The translations under genes were made by a program, and so were the position numbers. The notes below the pieces were generated by a model, which saw only the letters and a list, made by a program, of their open reading frames with translations, did not search any database and was not told the DNA's origin. This document shows, one piece after another, positions 1 through 10,331 of a stretch of DNA of 64,000 bases. This stretch comes from Streptomyces cavernae (GTDB taxonomy: Bacteria; Actinomycetota; Actinomycetes; Streptomycetales; Streptomycetaceae), in NCBI RefSeq assembly GCF_004023625.1, contig NZ_RPDJ01000002.1:124001-188000 (forward strand), read 5' to 3'. The first letter of the stretch is position 1, and every line of letters begins with the position of its first letter.

Positions 1-2
1 CC

Positions 3-887
3 CCGCAGCCGGTGCCCGGCAGCGCCGGTGATTACGTCCTCTCCTATGTCCGCGCCCAGTACGACGCGATCATCGAGCTCGACCCCGCCGTCCGCCGCGA
101 CGTCTTCGACTCCGTGCACAGCATGCGCGTCGCCACCCGGCGCATGCGCAGCGTCTTCCGTACGTACCGCAAGGTCCTCGACCCCGCCGTCACCCGGCCG
201 CTCGGCGACGAGCTGAAATGGCTGGCCGGGGAACTGGGAGTCGACCGCGACCAGGAGGTGCTCACCGACCACCTCACCGCCGCGCTCGCCGAACTGCCCC
301 GCACCCTCATCGCCGGACCGGTCCGCGGACGGCTGCGGACCTGGACACAGGCCCGGCGCGGCGGCTCCCGGCGCCGGCTGATCTCGGTCCTCGACGGCAA
401 GCGCTATCTGGCGTTGCTCGGCTCGCTCGACGCGCTGCTCGCCGAGCCACCGCTGCTGCCCGGCGCGGCGGGAAAGCCGGAGAAGGTGATCGGCAAGGCC
501 GTGCGCGAGGACTTCGGTGCGCTGTCCGCCCTGGTCGAGCAAGCCCTTCAGGCGCCGCCCGGCACCGACCGCGACACAGCGCTGCACGAGGCCCGCAAGA
601 AGGCCAAGCGCGCCCGGTACGCGGGCGAGTCCGCCACCCCCGCGCTCGGCGAGCGCGCGGAGACGCTGGCCAAGGCGATGAAGTCCCTGCAGAACCTGCT
701 CGGCGGGCACCAGGACAGCGTGATGATCCGCGAGGCCCTGCACGACCTCGCCGAGCAGGCCCACGCGGCGGGCGAGAACGGGTTCACCTACGGGCTGCTG
801 TACGGGCGCGAGGAACAGCGGGCGGCGGCGGTGGAGGCCGCGCTGCCGGAGGCGTGGGAGGGGATCCGCGCGCGGGTGGCCGTCTGA
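3..887 (+). CDS. CHAD-domain protein, 5' end outside the window
   Basis: The frame is open to the left edge, so this is the C-terminal part of a longer protein. A GTG at 12 is available but is probably internal, because actinobacterial CHAD proteins usually carry an N-terminal CYTH domain. The His/Arg-rich helices typical of CHAD are visible: HSMRVATRRMRSVFRTYR near residue 38 from the GTG, and LHEARKKAKRARYAGE near residue 195. CHAD helices are known to bind polyphosphate, and CYTH-CHAD proteins act on or bind inorganic polyphosphates. The visible part of about 290 residues is a full-length CHAD bundle. It is followed by a low-complexity tract and not by another gene. Identity is confident; the cellular role is not readable here. 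Confidence 0.85.
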   Translation, partial: PQPVPGSAGDYVLSYVRAQYDAIIELDPAVRRDVFDSVHSMRVATRRMRSVFRTYRKVLDPAVTRPLGDELKWLAGELGVDRDQEVLTDHLTAALAELPRTLIAGPVRGRLRTWTQARRGGSRRRLISVLDGKRYLALLGSLDALLAEPPLLPGAAGKPEKVIGKAVREDFGALSALVEQALQAPPGTDRDTALHEARKKAKRARYAGESATPALGERAETLAKAMKSLQNLLGGHQDSVMIREALHDLAEQAHAAGENGFTYGLLYGREEQRAAAVEAALPEAWEGIRARVAV

Positions 888-1282
888 GTGGGGGTGGCGG
901 TCTGAGTGGGGGTGGCGGGCTTAGTGGGGTGGCCGTCTGGGCGGAGCGGTCTTAGTGGGGGCGTCTGGGCGGGGCGGCGGTCTTGGTCGGGTGGCCGTCC
1001 GAGCGGAGCGGTCTGAGCGGGATGGTCTGAGAGGGGTCGTCTGGGCGCGGTGGCCGTCCGACGGGGCCGTCTGGGCGGGGGGTGGCCGTCGGAGGGTGAT
1101 GGCTCACTGGGCGGGGCCGTCCGAGCGGGCCGTCTGCGCGGGGGTGGCCGTTCGAGGGGGCCGTGTGGGCGGGGGCGGCGCGCGTCGGAGGGGGATGGCT
1201 CACTGAGGGGGCGGCCGTCCGAGTGGGGATGGACGTGAGAGGCGGCGTGGGCCGGCCGTGCCAGGGGGGTCTCCGGCCGCGT
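888..1282. repeat. Degenerate GC-rich tandem repeat tract, no gene
   Basis: This gene-free stretch is built from imperfect copies of a short unit resembling gtggccgtctgagcgggg, mixed with gtcggagg(g/t)gatggctcac, which recurs about 100 bp apart near 1086 and 1186. Short ORFs cross it on both strands, but they differ in length in every frame and have no ribosome binding site, so they look like by-products of the repeat. A TAGGCT -10 box closes the region. Confidence 0.7.
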
Positions 1283-1288
1283 TAGGCT
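1283..1288 (+). promoter_or_regulatory. -10 box of the radical SAM gene
   Basis: TAGGCT ends 2 nt before an in-frame ATG at 1291. A transcript starting about 7 nt downstream of this box could not include that ATG, so the ATG at 1327 is the better start. Confidence 0.45.
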
Positions 1289-1326
1289 AGATGGTCACCC
1301 CTGTCAGGCTCACGAAGGTTCGCGAG

Positions 1327-3285
<1,959 letters not shown>

Positions 3286-3656
3286 AACGGGCGCGGGGGT
3301 GAGCGGTGAGGCGTTGCGGCGCATTTCCGAGGCGCTGACGGAAGCGAGCGAGGAGGAGGCTGCCGCCGTGCTCCGTGAGCTTGGTGCTCGGGCTGGGCGG
3401 CAGCGGTCCTTGCGGGATACGCCGAGAACGCCCTTGCCGCCGCCTGGGGACTCGTCGCAAGAAGCTGTTGCCGCTCACGGTGAAGAAGGCCGAGACCAGG
3501 GGACACGCACACTGACGTCAGTGAGGCGTTGCGGCGCGTGTAGAGGCCCCTGGGAGCGCGTGTGGAGGCCGCCGGGAGACGGTAGCCGGGAAGAGAAAGA
3601 GCTGCGTTCTCCGCCGCCGCTCCTGCGGCGGCGGTCTCCTTCTCGCGGTGTTCAGG
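3286..3656. repeat. Spacer with a duplicated 3' end of the radical SAM gene
   Basis: There is no convincing gene here. Positions 3456-3515 encode RKKLLPLTVKKAETRGHAH followed by a stop, and they closely match the end of the preceding gene (GKKLLPLTVKK at 3238-3270). A second shared word, gtgaggcgttgcggcgc, occurs at about 3307 and again at about 3522. The two blocks therefore look like an imperfect duplication of roughly 220 bp. The ORF beginning at GTG 3299 lies in a different frame and is not supported. Downstream, gccgccgctcctgcggcggc near 3610 is a hairpin that could terminate both converging genes. Confidence 0.6.
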
Positions 3657-6600
3657 TCACCAGCCGGCGGGGCGCAGGTGTGGCAGTGAGGTCGGGTGGC
3701 GGAGGTCCAGTTGGGTGGACAGCTCTGCTGCGCTCTCTTCGTGGTGCCGGGCTGTCGGCGGGTCGGCCTCAGCCAGCAACCGTACGAGTACCTGGTGCGC
3801 CTGGGCTTCTTCGTGGAGGTGGTGATCTTGTCGGGCAAGAGTGAGGGCGAGCGTGCACTGCTGGACTGCCTCGGTCTCCTGCCCCAACGCGTCGAGGGTC
3901 CGGCCGAGTTCGGTTCTGGCATGCGCCTCGAGTCGGCTGTCGTTGTCCAGCATCGTCACTGCGGAGCGTTGCGCCGCCAGCGCCTCGTCCAAGTGACCTG
4001 AGTCACGCCGAGCCGCGCCGATGAGCACGAGCGTCTCGGCTTCGCCTTCCTTGTCACCGATCCGCTTCCGAAGGTCGCGGGCTTGCTCGAGGTGGCCGAG
4101 GGCCTCTTGGTGGGCGCCGAGGGCGATCAGGCATCGGCCCAGGGCCGTCAGTACATGGTCGTCGGGGCTGAGTTGACCGAGTTCCTCGCAGCAGGTGTAG
4201 GCCGCCCGGAGATAGGACAGCGCTGTCTCGTGCTCGCCCTGCAGTCCTCGGACGGTGCCGCGGGTCCAGTAGGTGATGATCTTCGCGTCGATTCCCAGCG
4301 GGGACAGGCCGGCGATCTCCGAAAGTACGGCGAATGCCTGCTCCGCGTGGTCGTGCGCTGCCGAGTGGTCGCCTCGCTGCACGTACATCAGGCCCAGCAG
4401 GGCGAGCGTGTGCGCACGGAACTCCTTGTTCTCGTGGTTCTCGTGCAGTTTCGCCGAGGCGGTCAGCAGGTCGTAGGCGAGGGTGGTGTGGCCGGCCGAC
4501 CAGTGGGCCAGTGCCAGCAGCGTGTTGAGCATCGCCTCCCCGCCCTCGGCTGCGTCCTGTGCCGCGGACAGGCCCTGCTCGAGCAGTTCGATCGGATCGC
4601 CGACGACGTGTCGGGCCAGAAACTGCCAGAGGGAGATGGCCAACTGCCAGGAGTAGTCGCTGTATCCCTCCGCGGCGGCGCACCGGGTCGCGGCCAGGAG
4701 ATTGCTTCGTTCGGCCATCAGCCAGGCCTGCGCCGCTTCAGCCTGTGTGCCCCCTTCCGCGAGGCGTGCTGCCGCATCCGCCACGGCCCCCAGGTAGTGG
4801 ACGAGCATCCGCTCGGTCACCTGCGGGTCGTCGGCCAGGCCGCGGGCGTACTGCCGCAGCAGGTCGTGCTGGCGGTAGCGGCCGACCGCGGGCTCTTCGG
4901 CCAGATGAACGTCGATCAGCCTCTGCAGTGCGTCGTCGGCCGCCTGTACCGGGAGGCCCGTCATCGCGGCGATGACGGCGGCGTCCGCGTCCGTGCCGGG
5001 ATGCCGCCCCATGGCGCAGAACACCTGCTGGTCGGTGGTCGAGAGCTGTTGGTGGGACATGCTGAAGGCCAGGGCCACCTCTTGGCCGGCGAACAGCTTC
5101 GGCAGTCGCCGCCGGACACTGGCGAGTTGTGCCGACAGATGCGCGATGGGCCAGGCGGTACGGTGCGCGAGCCGAGCCCCGGCCAGTCGCAGCGCCAGTG
5201 GGAGTCCCGCACACAGGCGGACGATGCCGGCCACCGCATCCGGTTCGGCGGCAGCCCGGTCGGCCCCCACGATCCGGGCGAAGAACGCCGTGGCCTCCGC
5301 TTCCGGCAGTACGGACAAGGGCAGCGGGCGTGCCCCGGCCAGACCGGACAGCCTGGCCCTGCTGGTCACGATCACGAGGCCGGGGCCGGCGGGCAGCAGT
5401 GAGGCCACCTGTGCTTCGTCCACGGCGTTGTCGAGGACGACCAGGAGCGGCATCGCCGCCGTCTTCGCCCGCCACCGCGCCTGTGCGGAGCCGGGCGCAG
5501 TGACCCCGAGCTGGCCCAGCAGCATCTCCACGGCTTCGTCGACCGTCAGCGGTGTCTTTCCCGGACTGTGGCCCTGGAGATCGACGAAGAGGGCACCGTC
5601 CGGAAACCGATCGGCGAGCAGGTGCCCGGCCTGAACGGCGAGCGACGTCTTACCGACCCCGGCCATCCCGTCGACGGTGTAGAGGGCCGCACCGTCATCT
5701 ACGGCCGCCACCAGGCGGGCGAGTTCGTCCTCCCGTCCGGTGAAGTCGGGCAGAGCGCGAGGAAGGCAGTTACGCCCTGCCACGGCGGCCGTGCTCGGTT
5801 CCGGGGAGCCAGGATCGTCGTCACGAGCCGGACGAGCCGGACGAGCCGGACGAGCCGGACGAGCGGATCGAGTGGCTCCAGCGGATGACAGAGTCCGGTC
5901 GGGATGCCGGTCATCCGACGTCCTGGGGCTCGGCGGCGTGGGCGGCCGTGACAGCAGGGAACTCTGTGTCGGTCCGGAGCCGGATGGATCGGCGGTGGCG
6001 GTTGAACCGATCGGACTGACAGCTGCGTCCGTGGTGAGGATCTGCTGGTGCAGTTGCCGCAGAGCCGGTCCCGGATCACAGCCGAGCTCATCGCCCAGTC
6101 TTCGTCGGATGACGTCGTAACTCCTCAGCGCATCGGCTTGCCGCCCGCACCGGTACAGGGCGAGCATCAAGTGTCCGGCCACCCGTTCGTCCAGCGGATG
6201 CGCCTCTGCCCGCGCTGAGCATTCGGCCAGGATCCGGGTGTGCTGTCCCAGCCGCAGCCGCACCTCCACCAGCTCCAGTTGTGCGGCGAGTCGCTCCGCG
6301 TCCAGCCGGGAACGCTGGGCGTTGAACCATGGGGTGTCCAGCCCGGCGAAGGCGTCACCGCGCCACAGCCCCAGGGACTCGTGCCACAACGCCTGCGCAC
6401 GCTCATCCACATCGGCCGCGCGGGCCTGAGCCGTCAGGTGACGGAACCGGTGCAGATCCACCGCCTCCGCATCGACCCTGAGCCGGTAGCCGCCCTGCTC
6501 CCGCACGATGTCCGCCCCCGGCTCCGCCAGCGCCTGGCGCAGCCGGGACACATACCCGTACAAGGTTTCCCGGCCGCGCCGCGGAGTCCGCTCGCCCCAC

Positions 6601-6746
6601 ACCCGCTCGACCAGCGCATCTGCCGGCACCGCCTGGTCGGCATCCACGAGCAGCGCACCCAGGACCTGCCGCTGCCGCGCATGTCCCACATCCACCAGCG
6701 TCGTGCCCTGCCATGCCTTGATGGCGCCGAGAACACCGAACCGCAC
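3657..6746 (-). CDS. SARP-family regulator with BTAD, NB-ARC and TPR domains
   Basis: This is an AfsR-like multidomain activator of 1029 residues. I start it at GTG 6746 (MRFGVLGAIKAW) because GGAG lies 6 nt upstream; a TTG at 6758 is the alternative. The N-terminus has the OmpR-like winged helix (ERVWGERTPRRGRETLYGYVSRLRQAL) followed by the bacterial transcriptional activation domain to about residue 250. A Pro/Ala/Arg linker follows. The NB-ARC ATPase begins near residue 330, with Walker A GMAGVGKTSLA, Walker B PLLVVLDN and the GLPLAL motif. The C-terminal 300 residues are TPR-like helices. Such proteins bind repeats in promoters of secondary-metabolite genes. No biosynthetic cluster adjoins it here, so its targets are likely elsewhere. 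It lies on the opposite strand to its neighbours, inside a probable insertion. Confidence 0.9.
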   Translation of the reverse strand: MRFGVLGAIKAWQGTTLVDVGHARQRQVLGALLVDADQAVPADALVERVWGERTPRRGRETLYGYVSRLRQALAEPGADIVREQGGYRLRVDAEAVDLHRFRHLTAQARAADVDERAQALWHESLGLWRGDAFAGLDTPWFNAQRSRLDAERLAAQLELVEVRLRLGQHTRILAECSARAEAHPLDERVAGHLMLALYRCGRQADALRSYDVIRRRLGDELGCDPGPALRQLHQQILTTDAAVSPIGSTATADPSGSGPTQSSLLSRPPTPPSPRTSDDRHPDRTLSSAGATRSARPARPARPARPARDDDPGSPEPSTAAVAGRNCLPRALPDFTGREDELARLVAAVDDGAALYTVDGMAGVGKTSLAVQAGHLLADRFPDGALFVDLQGHSPGKTPLTVDEAVEMLLGQLGVTAPGSAQARWRAKTAAMPLLVVLDNAVDEAQVASLLPAGPGLVIVTSRARLSGLAGARPLPLSVLPEAEATAFFARIVGADRAAAEPDAVAGIVRLCAGLPLALRLAGARLAHRTAWPIAHLSAQLASVRRRLPKLFAGQEVALAFSMSHQQLSTTDQQVFCAMGRHPGTDADAAVIAAMTGLPVQAADDALQRLIDVHLAEEPAVGRYRQHDLLRQYARGLADDPQVTERMLVHYLGAVADAAARLAEGGTQAEAAQAWLMAERSNLLAATRCAAAEGYSDYSWQLAISLWQFLARHVVGDPIELLEQGLSAAQDAAEGGEAMLNTLLALAHWSAGHTTLAYDLLTASAKLHENHENKEFRAHTLALLGLMYVQRGDHSAAHDHAEQAFAVLSEIAGLSPLGIDAKIITYWTRGTVRGLQGEHETALSYLRAAYTCCEELGQLSPDDHVLTALGRCLIALGAHQEALGHLEQARDLRKRIGDKEGEAETLVLIGAARRDSGHLDEALAAQRSAVTMLDNDSRLEAHARTELGRTLDALGQETEAVQQCTLALTLARQDHHLHEEAQAHQVLVRLLAEADPPTARHHEESAAELSTQLDLRHPTSLPHLRPAGW
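5826..5866 (-). repeat. 9-bp tandem repeat coding for Pro-Ala-Arg
   Basis: The unit cgagccgga recurs about five times in the interdomain linker of the SARP regulator and encodes ARPARPARPARP. Copy number is likely to vary between strains without breaking the frame. Confidence 0.7.
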
Positions 6747-6815
6747 AGCCTTCTCCAAGTCTTGATCACGCCAACCCTGGGTCTACCCGCCGTTGATGAG
6801 CGCCCCCAAGCCCCA

Positions 6816-6831
6816 TTCAAGACTTCTTGAA
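6816..6831. promoter_or_regulatory. 16-bp dyad upstream of the SARP gene
   Basis: TTCAAGA-ct-TCTTGAA has perfect 7-bp arms about 70 bp upstream of the GTG start. AT-rich symmetric sites are scarce in this sequence, so it is a good candidate operator for the regulator or for a repressor acting on it. Confidence 0.45.
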
Positions 6832-6859
6832 GGTTTTCCGAAGGCAGCCTCTGCACAGT

Positions 6860-7438
6860 GGGTCACGTAACAGCCGAGCACGGCAGGTACGGGCTGGTGC
6901 CGCGGTCGATTGTTGGGCCGCCGGAGCAGCCCTGGCAACAATGCGCCGGCCGCCGAACTGCTGTTGCGAGCCCGGAGAAGCCCGTCTGCCGACGGGCGGC
7001 CGGAGGGCGCCGGGCCGGTTCAGGGGGAGCCGGGACCGGCGTCCGCGAGGGGGACGCCTGTGTGCCGATCCCGAGGAGGAACCACGACGTCTGCGTTGAG
7101 AGAGGGGGTTGACGCGAATGGCCATGCCTTGGCGACCGCTGCCGTTGGACGAGCCGGACGGAGCAGCCGGGGCGTGACCGGTCTCTCCCGTCGGCGGAAG
7201 CAGTGCTGCACGCGTGCGCAAGGAGCGCAGCCGAGTACGGGTCCAGCAGTGCCCCGAGGGGGGGAGCACTGCTGGCCCGGCCGGCGGACTCCCGGACGGC
7301 AGGGGGAAACGCTTCGGGGGAGCCGGGCCGGCATCCGCCGCGGAGTCCAGGAACTCTGCCCGCACACTGCCGGACGGTGGCGGATGCTGCAGCCTGTCGG
7401 CAGCGGGCACGAGTTCGGTTCCGGTTTCGTGTCACCTT
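6860..7438. other. Intergenic region without a supported gene
   Basis: Nearly 600 bp upstream of the SARP gene hold no ORF with a believable ribosome binding site and homologous look. The only clear structure is an inverted repeat, CCAGCAGTGC (7243-7252) with GCACTGCTGG (7266-7275). A 19-codon ORF at 7118 (MAMPWRPLPLDEPDG) follows a purine-rich stretch but has no other support. The stretch may be decayed mobile DNA adjoining the TnpB relic. Confidence 0.5.
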
Positions 7439-7458
7439 CTCGGCCGTGAACGGCCGAG
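7439..7458. repeat. Hairpin CTCGGCCG-TGAA-CGGCCGAG beside the TnpB relic
   Basis: This is a perfect 8-bp stem with a 4-nt loop, located downstream of the relic on its coding strand. It has the same 20-nt layout and the same TGAA loop as the hairpin at 8091-8110 on the other side. Subterminal hairpins are typical of IS200/IS605 ends. Confidence 0.5.
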
Positions 7459-7543
7459 TTTGTTGGCTCGGTCGTTCACACCTCGTCGCGCTCCCGACTG
7501 CCCCCTACGACAGGACGGTCACGGGTCGCATCTCCCACTCCGG

Positions 7544-7936
7544 TCAGACCGGGTGTGGGACGGGCATGGTGACGAATGCCCACGCCGAGCGTGCGCGGTC
7601 GCGCACGTTGACCCCGGCGACGACGTCGGCCGGACCAGCGAGCCCGCACCGACGACAGCGGAAATGATCCCGGGCGGGCCGGTTGTTCTTCACCGCCCGC
7701 ACCGCCGGTTGCGCGGACAGCCCGAAGGTGGCTTTCAGATCCGTGTACACCTCCTTCTGCAGGCCGTTGCGGTCCTTGAGACCTTTGGCGAAGGCAACCT
7801 GCGAAGCGTAGGTGGCGGCCCGGTTGCAGGTACGCAGGGTCGCCTCGAGTGCCGACGCCTGCTCAGGCGTCGGCAGCAACTTCACCTGCACGACCAGCTT
7901 CACGACACCGGACCGTAGTACGACTCCCGCACACAC
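7544..7936 (-). pseudogene. TnpB/OrfB (IS200/IS605 family) relic with internal deletion
   Basis: The 130-residue frame joins the two ends of a TnpB protein. The N-terminal part (VKLVVQVKLLPTPEQASAL, CNRAATYASQVAF) is the OrfB helix-turn-helix/wedge region. After GLSAQPAVRAVK it jumps to the C-terminal zinc-ribbon end (HFRCRRCG, DVVAGVNVRDRARSAW). The central RuvC segments and one Cys pair are missing. Intact TnpB is about 370-400 residues, so roughly two thirds is gone and nuclease activity is impossible. GTG 7903 (VVKLVVQ) is the natural start. Hairpins flank it on both sides. Known TnpB proteins are RNA-guided nucleases encoded by transposons; this copy is a fossil. Confidence 0.8.
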
Positions 7937-8090
7937 GACTGCCGTTCACCCGACGCTCACCGCAACCGGTGACTCACGGACCGATCGTTCGCATTCCCCG
8001 GCTCCGCCGGGCAGCCGTGCGGACGCTCCGCGCCGGACGAAGAGCTGACGCGGCGACGCTCCGCGCCGCGGCCGACAGCAGGCGATTTCT

Positions 8091-8110
8091 CCCCGGCGTG
8101 AACGCCGGGG
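8091..8110. repeat. Hairpin CCCCGGCG-TGAA-CGCCGGGG on the other flank of the TnpB relic
   Basis: This perfect 8-bp stem with a TGAA loop lies 155 bp upstream of the relic's start on its coding strand, as expected for an IS605-type left end. Just before it, the word gacgctccgcgccg occurs twice (8022 and 8055). Confidence 0.5.
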
Positions 8111-8170
8111 CATCCTCACCAGAAGCAGGTGAAGCGATCCGGCAGGGCCCGTCACGAGCGGGGGCGACGC

Positions 8171-8201
8171 TTGCCCTGGAGTGGACTCCAAGTCGTATGG
8201 T
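8171..8201 (+). promoter_or_regulatory. MerR-type promoter with 19-bp spacer
   Basis: The -35 TTGCCC (8171-8176) and -10 TATGGT (8196-8201) are separated by exactly 19 bp. The spacer carries the dyad TGGAGT-gg-ACTCCA. Overlong 19-bp spacers with a central dyad are the signature of promoters activated by MerR-family regulators. It drives the aldo/keto reductase at 8241. Confidence 0.7.
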
Positions 8202-8240
8202 CGCGGCATTTCCAGCAGGACGACGTCCAAGGAGAGATGC

Positions 8241-9290
8241 ATGCGCCACCGCGTTCTGGGCGGGACAGGCATCGAGGTCAGCCCCTACTGCCTCGGCACC
8301 ATGATGTTCGGCTCCATCGGCAATGCCGACCACGACGAGTGCGTCCGCATCATCCACGCCGCGCTCGACGAGGGGATCAACTTCATCGACACCGCCGACA
8401 TGTACTCGGCCGGAGAGTCGGAGACTGTCGTCGGCAAGGCGCTGAAGGATCGCCGCGACGACGTGGTCCTTGCGACGAAGGTCCACTTCCCCATGGGTGA
8501 GGGCCCCAACCGGAGCGGGAACTCGCGGCGTTGGGTCGTCCGGGCGGTGGAGGACAGTCTGCGGCGGCTGGGAACGGACTGGATCGACCTGTACCAGGTG
8601 CACCGGCCGGACCACACGACCGACATCGAGGAGACGCTGTCCGCGCTGACCGACCTTGTGCGACAGGGCAAGATCAGGGCGTTCGGCTGCTCGACGTTCC
8701 CCGCCCACGAGATCGTCGAGGCGCACCACGTGGCCGACCGCCGCGGGCTTCAGCGGTTTCGCACCGAGCAGCCGCCCTACTCGCTGCTGGCCCGAGGTGT
8801 GGAGAAGGATGTGCTGCCGGTGACGCAGCGCCTGGGGATGGGGGTTCTGACCTGGAGCCCGCTGGGCTCGGGTTTCCTGACCGGCCGTTACCGGAAGGGC
8901 CGGGCTCTCGATCTGAGCAGCGGACGTCCCACCCTGCACCCGCACCGCTTCGACCCGTCGGCGCCGCGCACCGCCGCGAAGCTGGAGGCGGTGGAGCAGC
9001 TCGTCGCCGTGGCCGAGGAAGTGGGCTGCTCGTTGCCGGAGTTGGCCATCGCCTTTCCGCTCGCGCATCCAGCCGTCACTTCGGTGATCATCGGCCCGCG
9101 CACGATGGAGCAACTGCGGAGCACGCTCAAAGGCACGTCCGTGCTGCTGGACGACGCCGTCCTCGACCGGATCGACGAGATCGTGCCGCCCGGTACCGAC
9201 GTCTATCCCCCGGACGGCGTGTGGGCTCCGCCCTCGCTCACCACACCGGCGCTCCGGCGACGCACGGCGGAGTCCAGGCCCGCCGCCTGA
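8241..9290 (+). CDS. Aldo/keto reductase
   Basis: This is a 349-residue NADPH-dependent oxidoreductase of the AKR superfamily with a TIM-barrel fold. ATG 8241 is chosen because AAGGAG lies 6 nt upstream. The catalytic tetrad is visible: Asp and Tyr in DTADMYSAGESE, Lys in VVLATKVHFPMG and His in DLYQVHRPDH. The C-terminal cofactor site (GPRTMEQL) is present. The family reduces aldehydes and ketones; the substrate cannot be read from sequence. It appears monocistronic behind a MerR-type promoter. No MerR regulator gene lies nearby, so control would be in trans, possibly in response to an electrophile or oxidant. It lies within the probable insertion between the radical SAM pair. Confidence 0.93.
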   Translation: MRHRVLGGTGIEVSPYCLGTMMFGSIGNADHDECVRIIHAALDEGINFIDTADMYSAGESETVVGKALKDRRDDVVLATKVHFPMGEGPNRSGNSRRWVVRAVEDSLRRLGTDWIDLYQVHRPDHTTDIEETLSALTDLVRQGKIRAFGCSTFPAHEIVEAHHVADRRGLQRFRTEQPPYSLLARGVEKDVLPVTQRLGMGVLTWSPLGSGFLTGRYRKGRALDLSSGRPTLHPHRFDPSAPRTAAKLEAVEQLVAVAEEVGCSLPELAIAFPLAHPAVTSVIIGPRTMEQLRSTLKGTSVLLDDAVLDRIDEIVPPGTDVYPPDGVWAPPSLTTPALRRRTAESRPAA

Positions 9291-9294
9291 GATA

Positions 9295-9352
9295 GGCCCG
9301 GTGGCCACGGGTCAGGCCCGGTGGCCACGGGCCACGTCCGGTGGCCACCGGC
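9295..9352. repeat. Three near copies of a (c)ccggtggccac(g)gg palindromic unit
   Basis: Immediately after the aldo/keto reductase stop, a roughly 20-bp unit containing the palindrome GGTGGCCAC recurs three times. Each copy can fold into a hairpin, so the array may act as a transcription end. Confidence 0.5.
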
Positions 9353-9539
9353 GATCGGGTACGGGAACCGCGCCCGTCCCGGGCTCCCCGCAACCGCTCC
9401 TCACAGGGAAGAGCGGTCCGTCTGCTCGGCGGGTGGCCTGGCTTGTCCTCCGACCGGGCCCGCACCTGCTGGCCGCATGATCACTCGCGTCACCGACTTC
9501 GCCCACGGTCCCAGGCACTGTCGCCGTGGACGCGCCGTC

Positions 9540-9545
9540 TAGGGT
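9540..9545 (+). promoter_or_regulatory. -10 box of the SDR gene (leaderless)
   Basis: TAGGGT is followed by 6 nt and then the ATG at 9552. This spacing places transcription start at or next to the start codon. Confidence 0.5.
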
Positions 9546-9551
9546 GCGGGC

Positions 9552-10331
9552 ATGAGCTCGCGCGATTACCTCTCCGAACTGTTCTCGCTGGACGACCGGG
9601 TCGCCGTGGTGACGGGCGGGAGTTCCGGCATCGGCCGAGCCGTCGCCGGGGCTCTGGCGCGAGCGGGGGCGAGCGTGGTGATCGTGGCCCGCAAGGAGGC
9701 GGAGCTGGCCGCGACCGTCGACGAGTTCGCGGCGGACGGCTGCCGGGCCGGCTGGGTGAGCGCCGATCTGAGCACCCGCGCCGGGGTGCGCGCGGCGGCG
9801 GAGCGGGCGGCCGCGGTGTTCGGCGAGCCCGACATCCTCGTCAACAGCGCCGGGATCAACCTGCGGCCGCCGATGAGCGAGCTGGGAGAGGACGTGTGGG
9901 ACGCCACCATGGCGGTGAACCTGGAGGCGCCCTACCTGCTGGGCCAGCGGTTCGGCCCCGGCATGGCCGAGCGGGGCTTCGGACGGATCATCCACATCAC
10001 CTCCCAGCAAGCGCACCGGGCGTTCGTCCACAGCGGCGCCTACGGCGTATCGAAGGGGGCGCTGGAGTCGCTGGCCCGCTCACAGGCCGAGGCGTGGTCG
10101 GCGCACGGCGTCACCTGCAACACGCTGGTGCCCGGCTTCGTCATGACCCCGCTGAACGCGCGGTTGTCGTCCGACCCGGAGAAGGTGGCGGCGCTGGCCG
10201 CACGCACGATGGTCGGGCGCAACGGCCTGGCCGAGGACTTCGCCGGAGCGGCGGTGTTCCTGGCCGGCCGCGCCTCCGGCTATGTCACCGGACAGGCGAT
10301 CCACGTCGACGGCGGGTTCTCCGTCCACTGA
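9552..10331 (+). CDS. Short-chain dehydrogenase/reductase
   Basis: This is a classical SDR of 259 residues. The NAD(P) motif TGGSSGIG is near residue 22, and NSAGIN replaces the usual NNAG motif near residue 98. The catalytic residues are Ser in HITSQQ and Tyr/Lys in YGVSK. The C-terminus GYVTGQAIHVDGGFS is typical. Sequence style is closest to gluconate 5-dehydrogenase or 3-oxoacyl reductase-like SDRs, but the substrate is open. Transcription is probably leaderless. It follows the aldo/keto reductase after 260 bp with its own promoter, so the two need not form one pathway. Confidence 0.92.
   Translation: MSSRDYLSELFSLDDRVAVVTGGSSGIGRAVAGALARAGASVVIVARKEAELAATVDEFAADGCRAGWVSADLSTRAGVRAAAERAAAVFGEPDILVNSAGINLRPPMSELGEDVWDATMAVNLEAPYLLGQRFGPGMAERGFGRIIHITSQQAHRAFVHSGAYGVSKGALESLARSQAEAWSAHGVTCNTLVPGFVMTPLNARLSSDPEKVAALAARTMVGRNGLAEDFAGAAVFLAGRASGYVTGQAIHVDGGFSVH

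Noticed and set aside
3299..3844. ORF after the radical SAM gene (MSGEALRRISEALTEASEEE)
   Set aside because: It lies in a different frame from the duplicated KKLLPLTVKK segment, lacks a good ribosome binding site and runs into the 3' end of the SARP gene.
7118..7177. 19-codon ORF (MAMPWRPLPLDEPDG) as a possible small peptide gene
   Set aside because: Purine-rich sequence upstream is the only support. There are no modification enzymes or transporter nearby, and the length is within chance.
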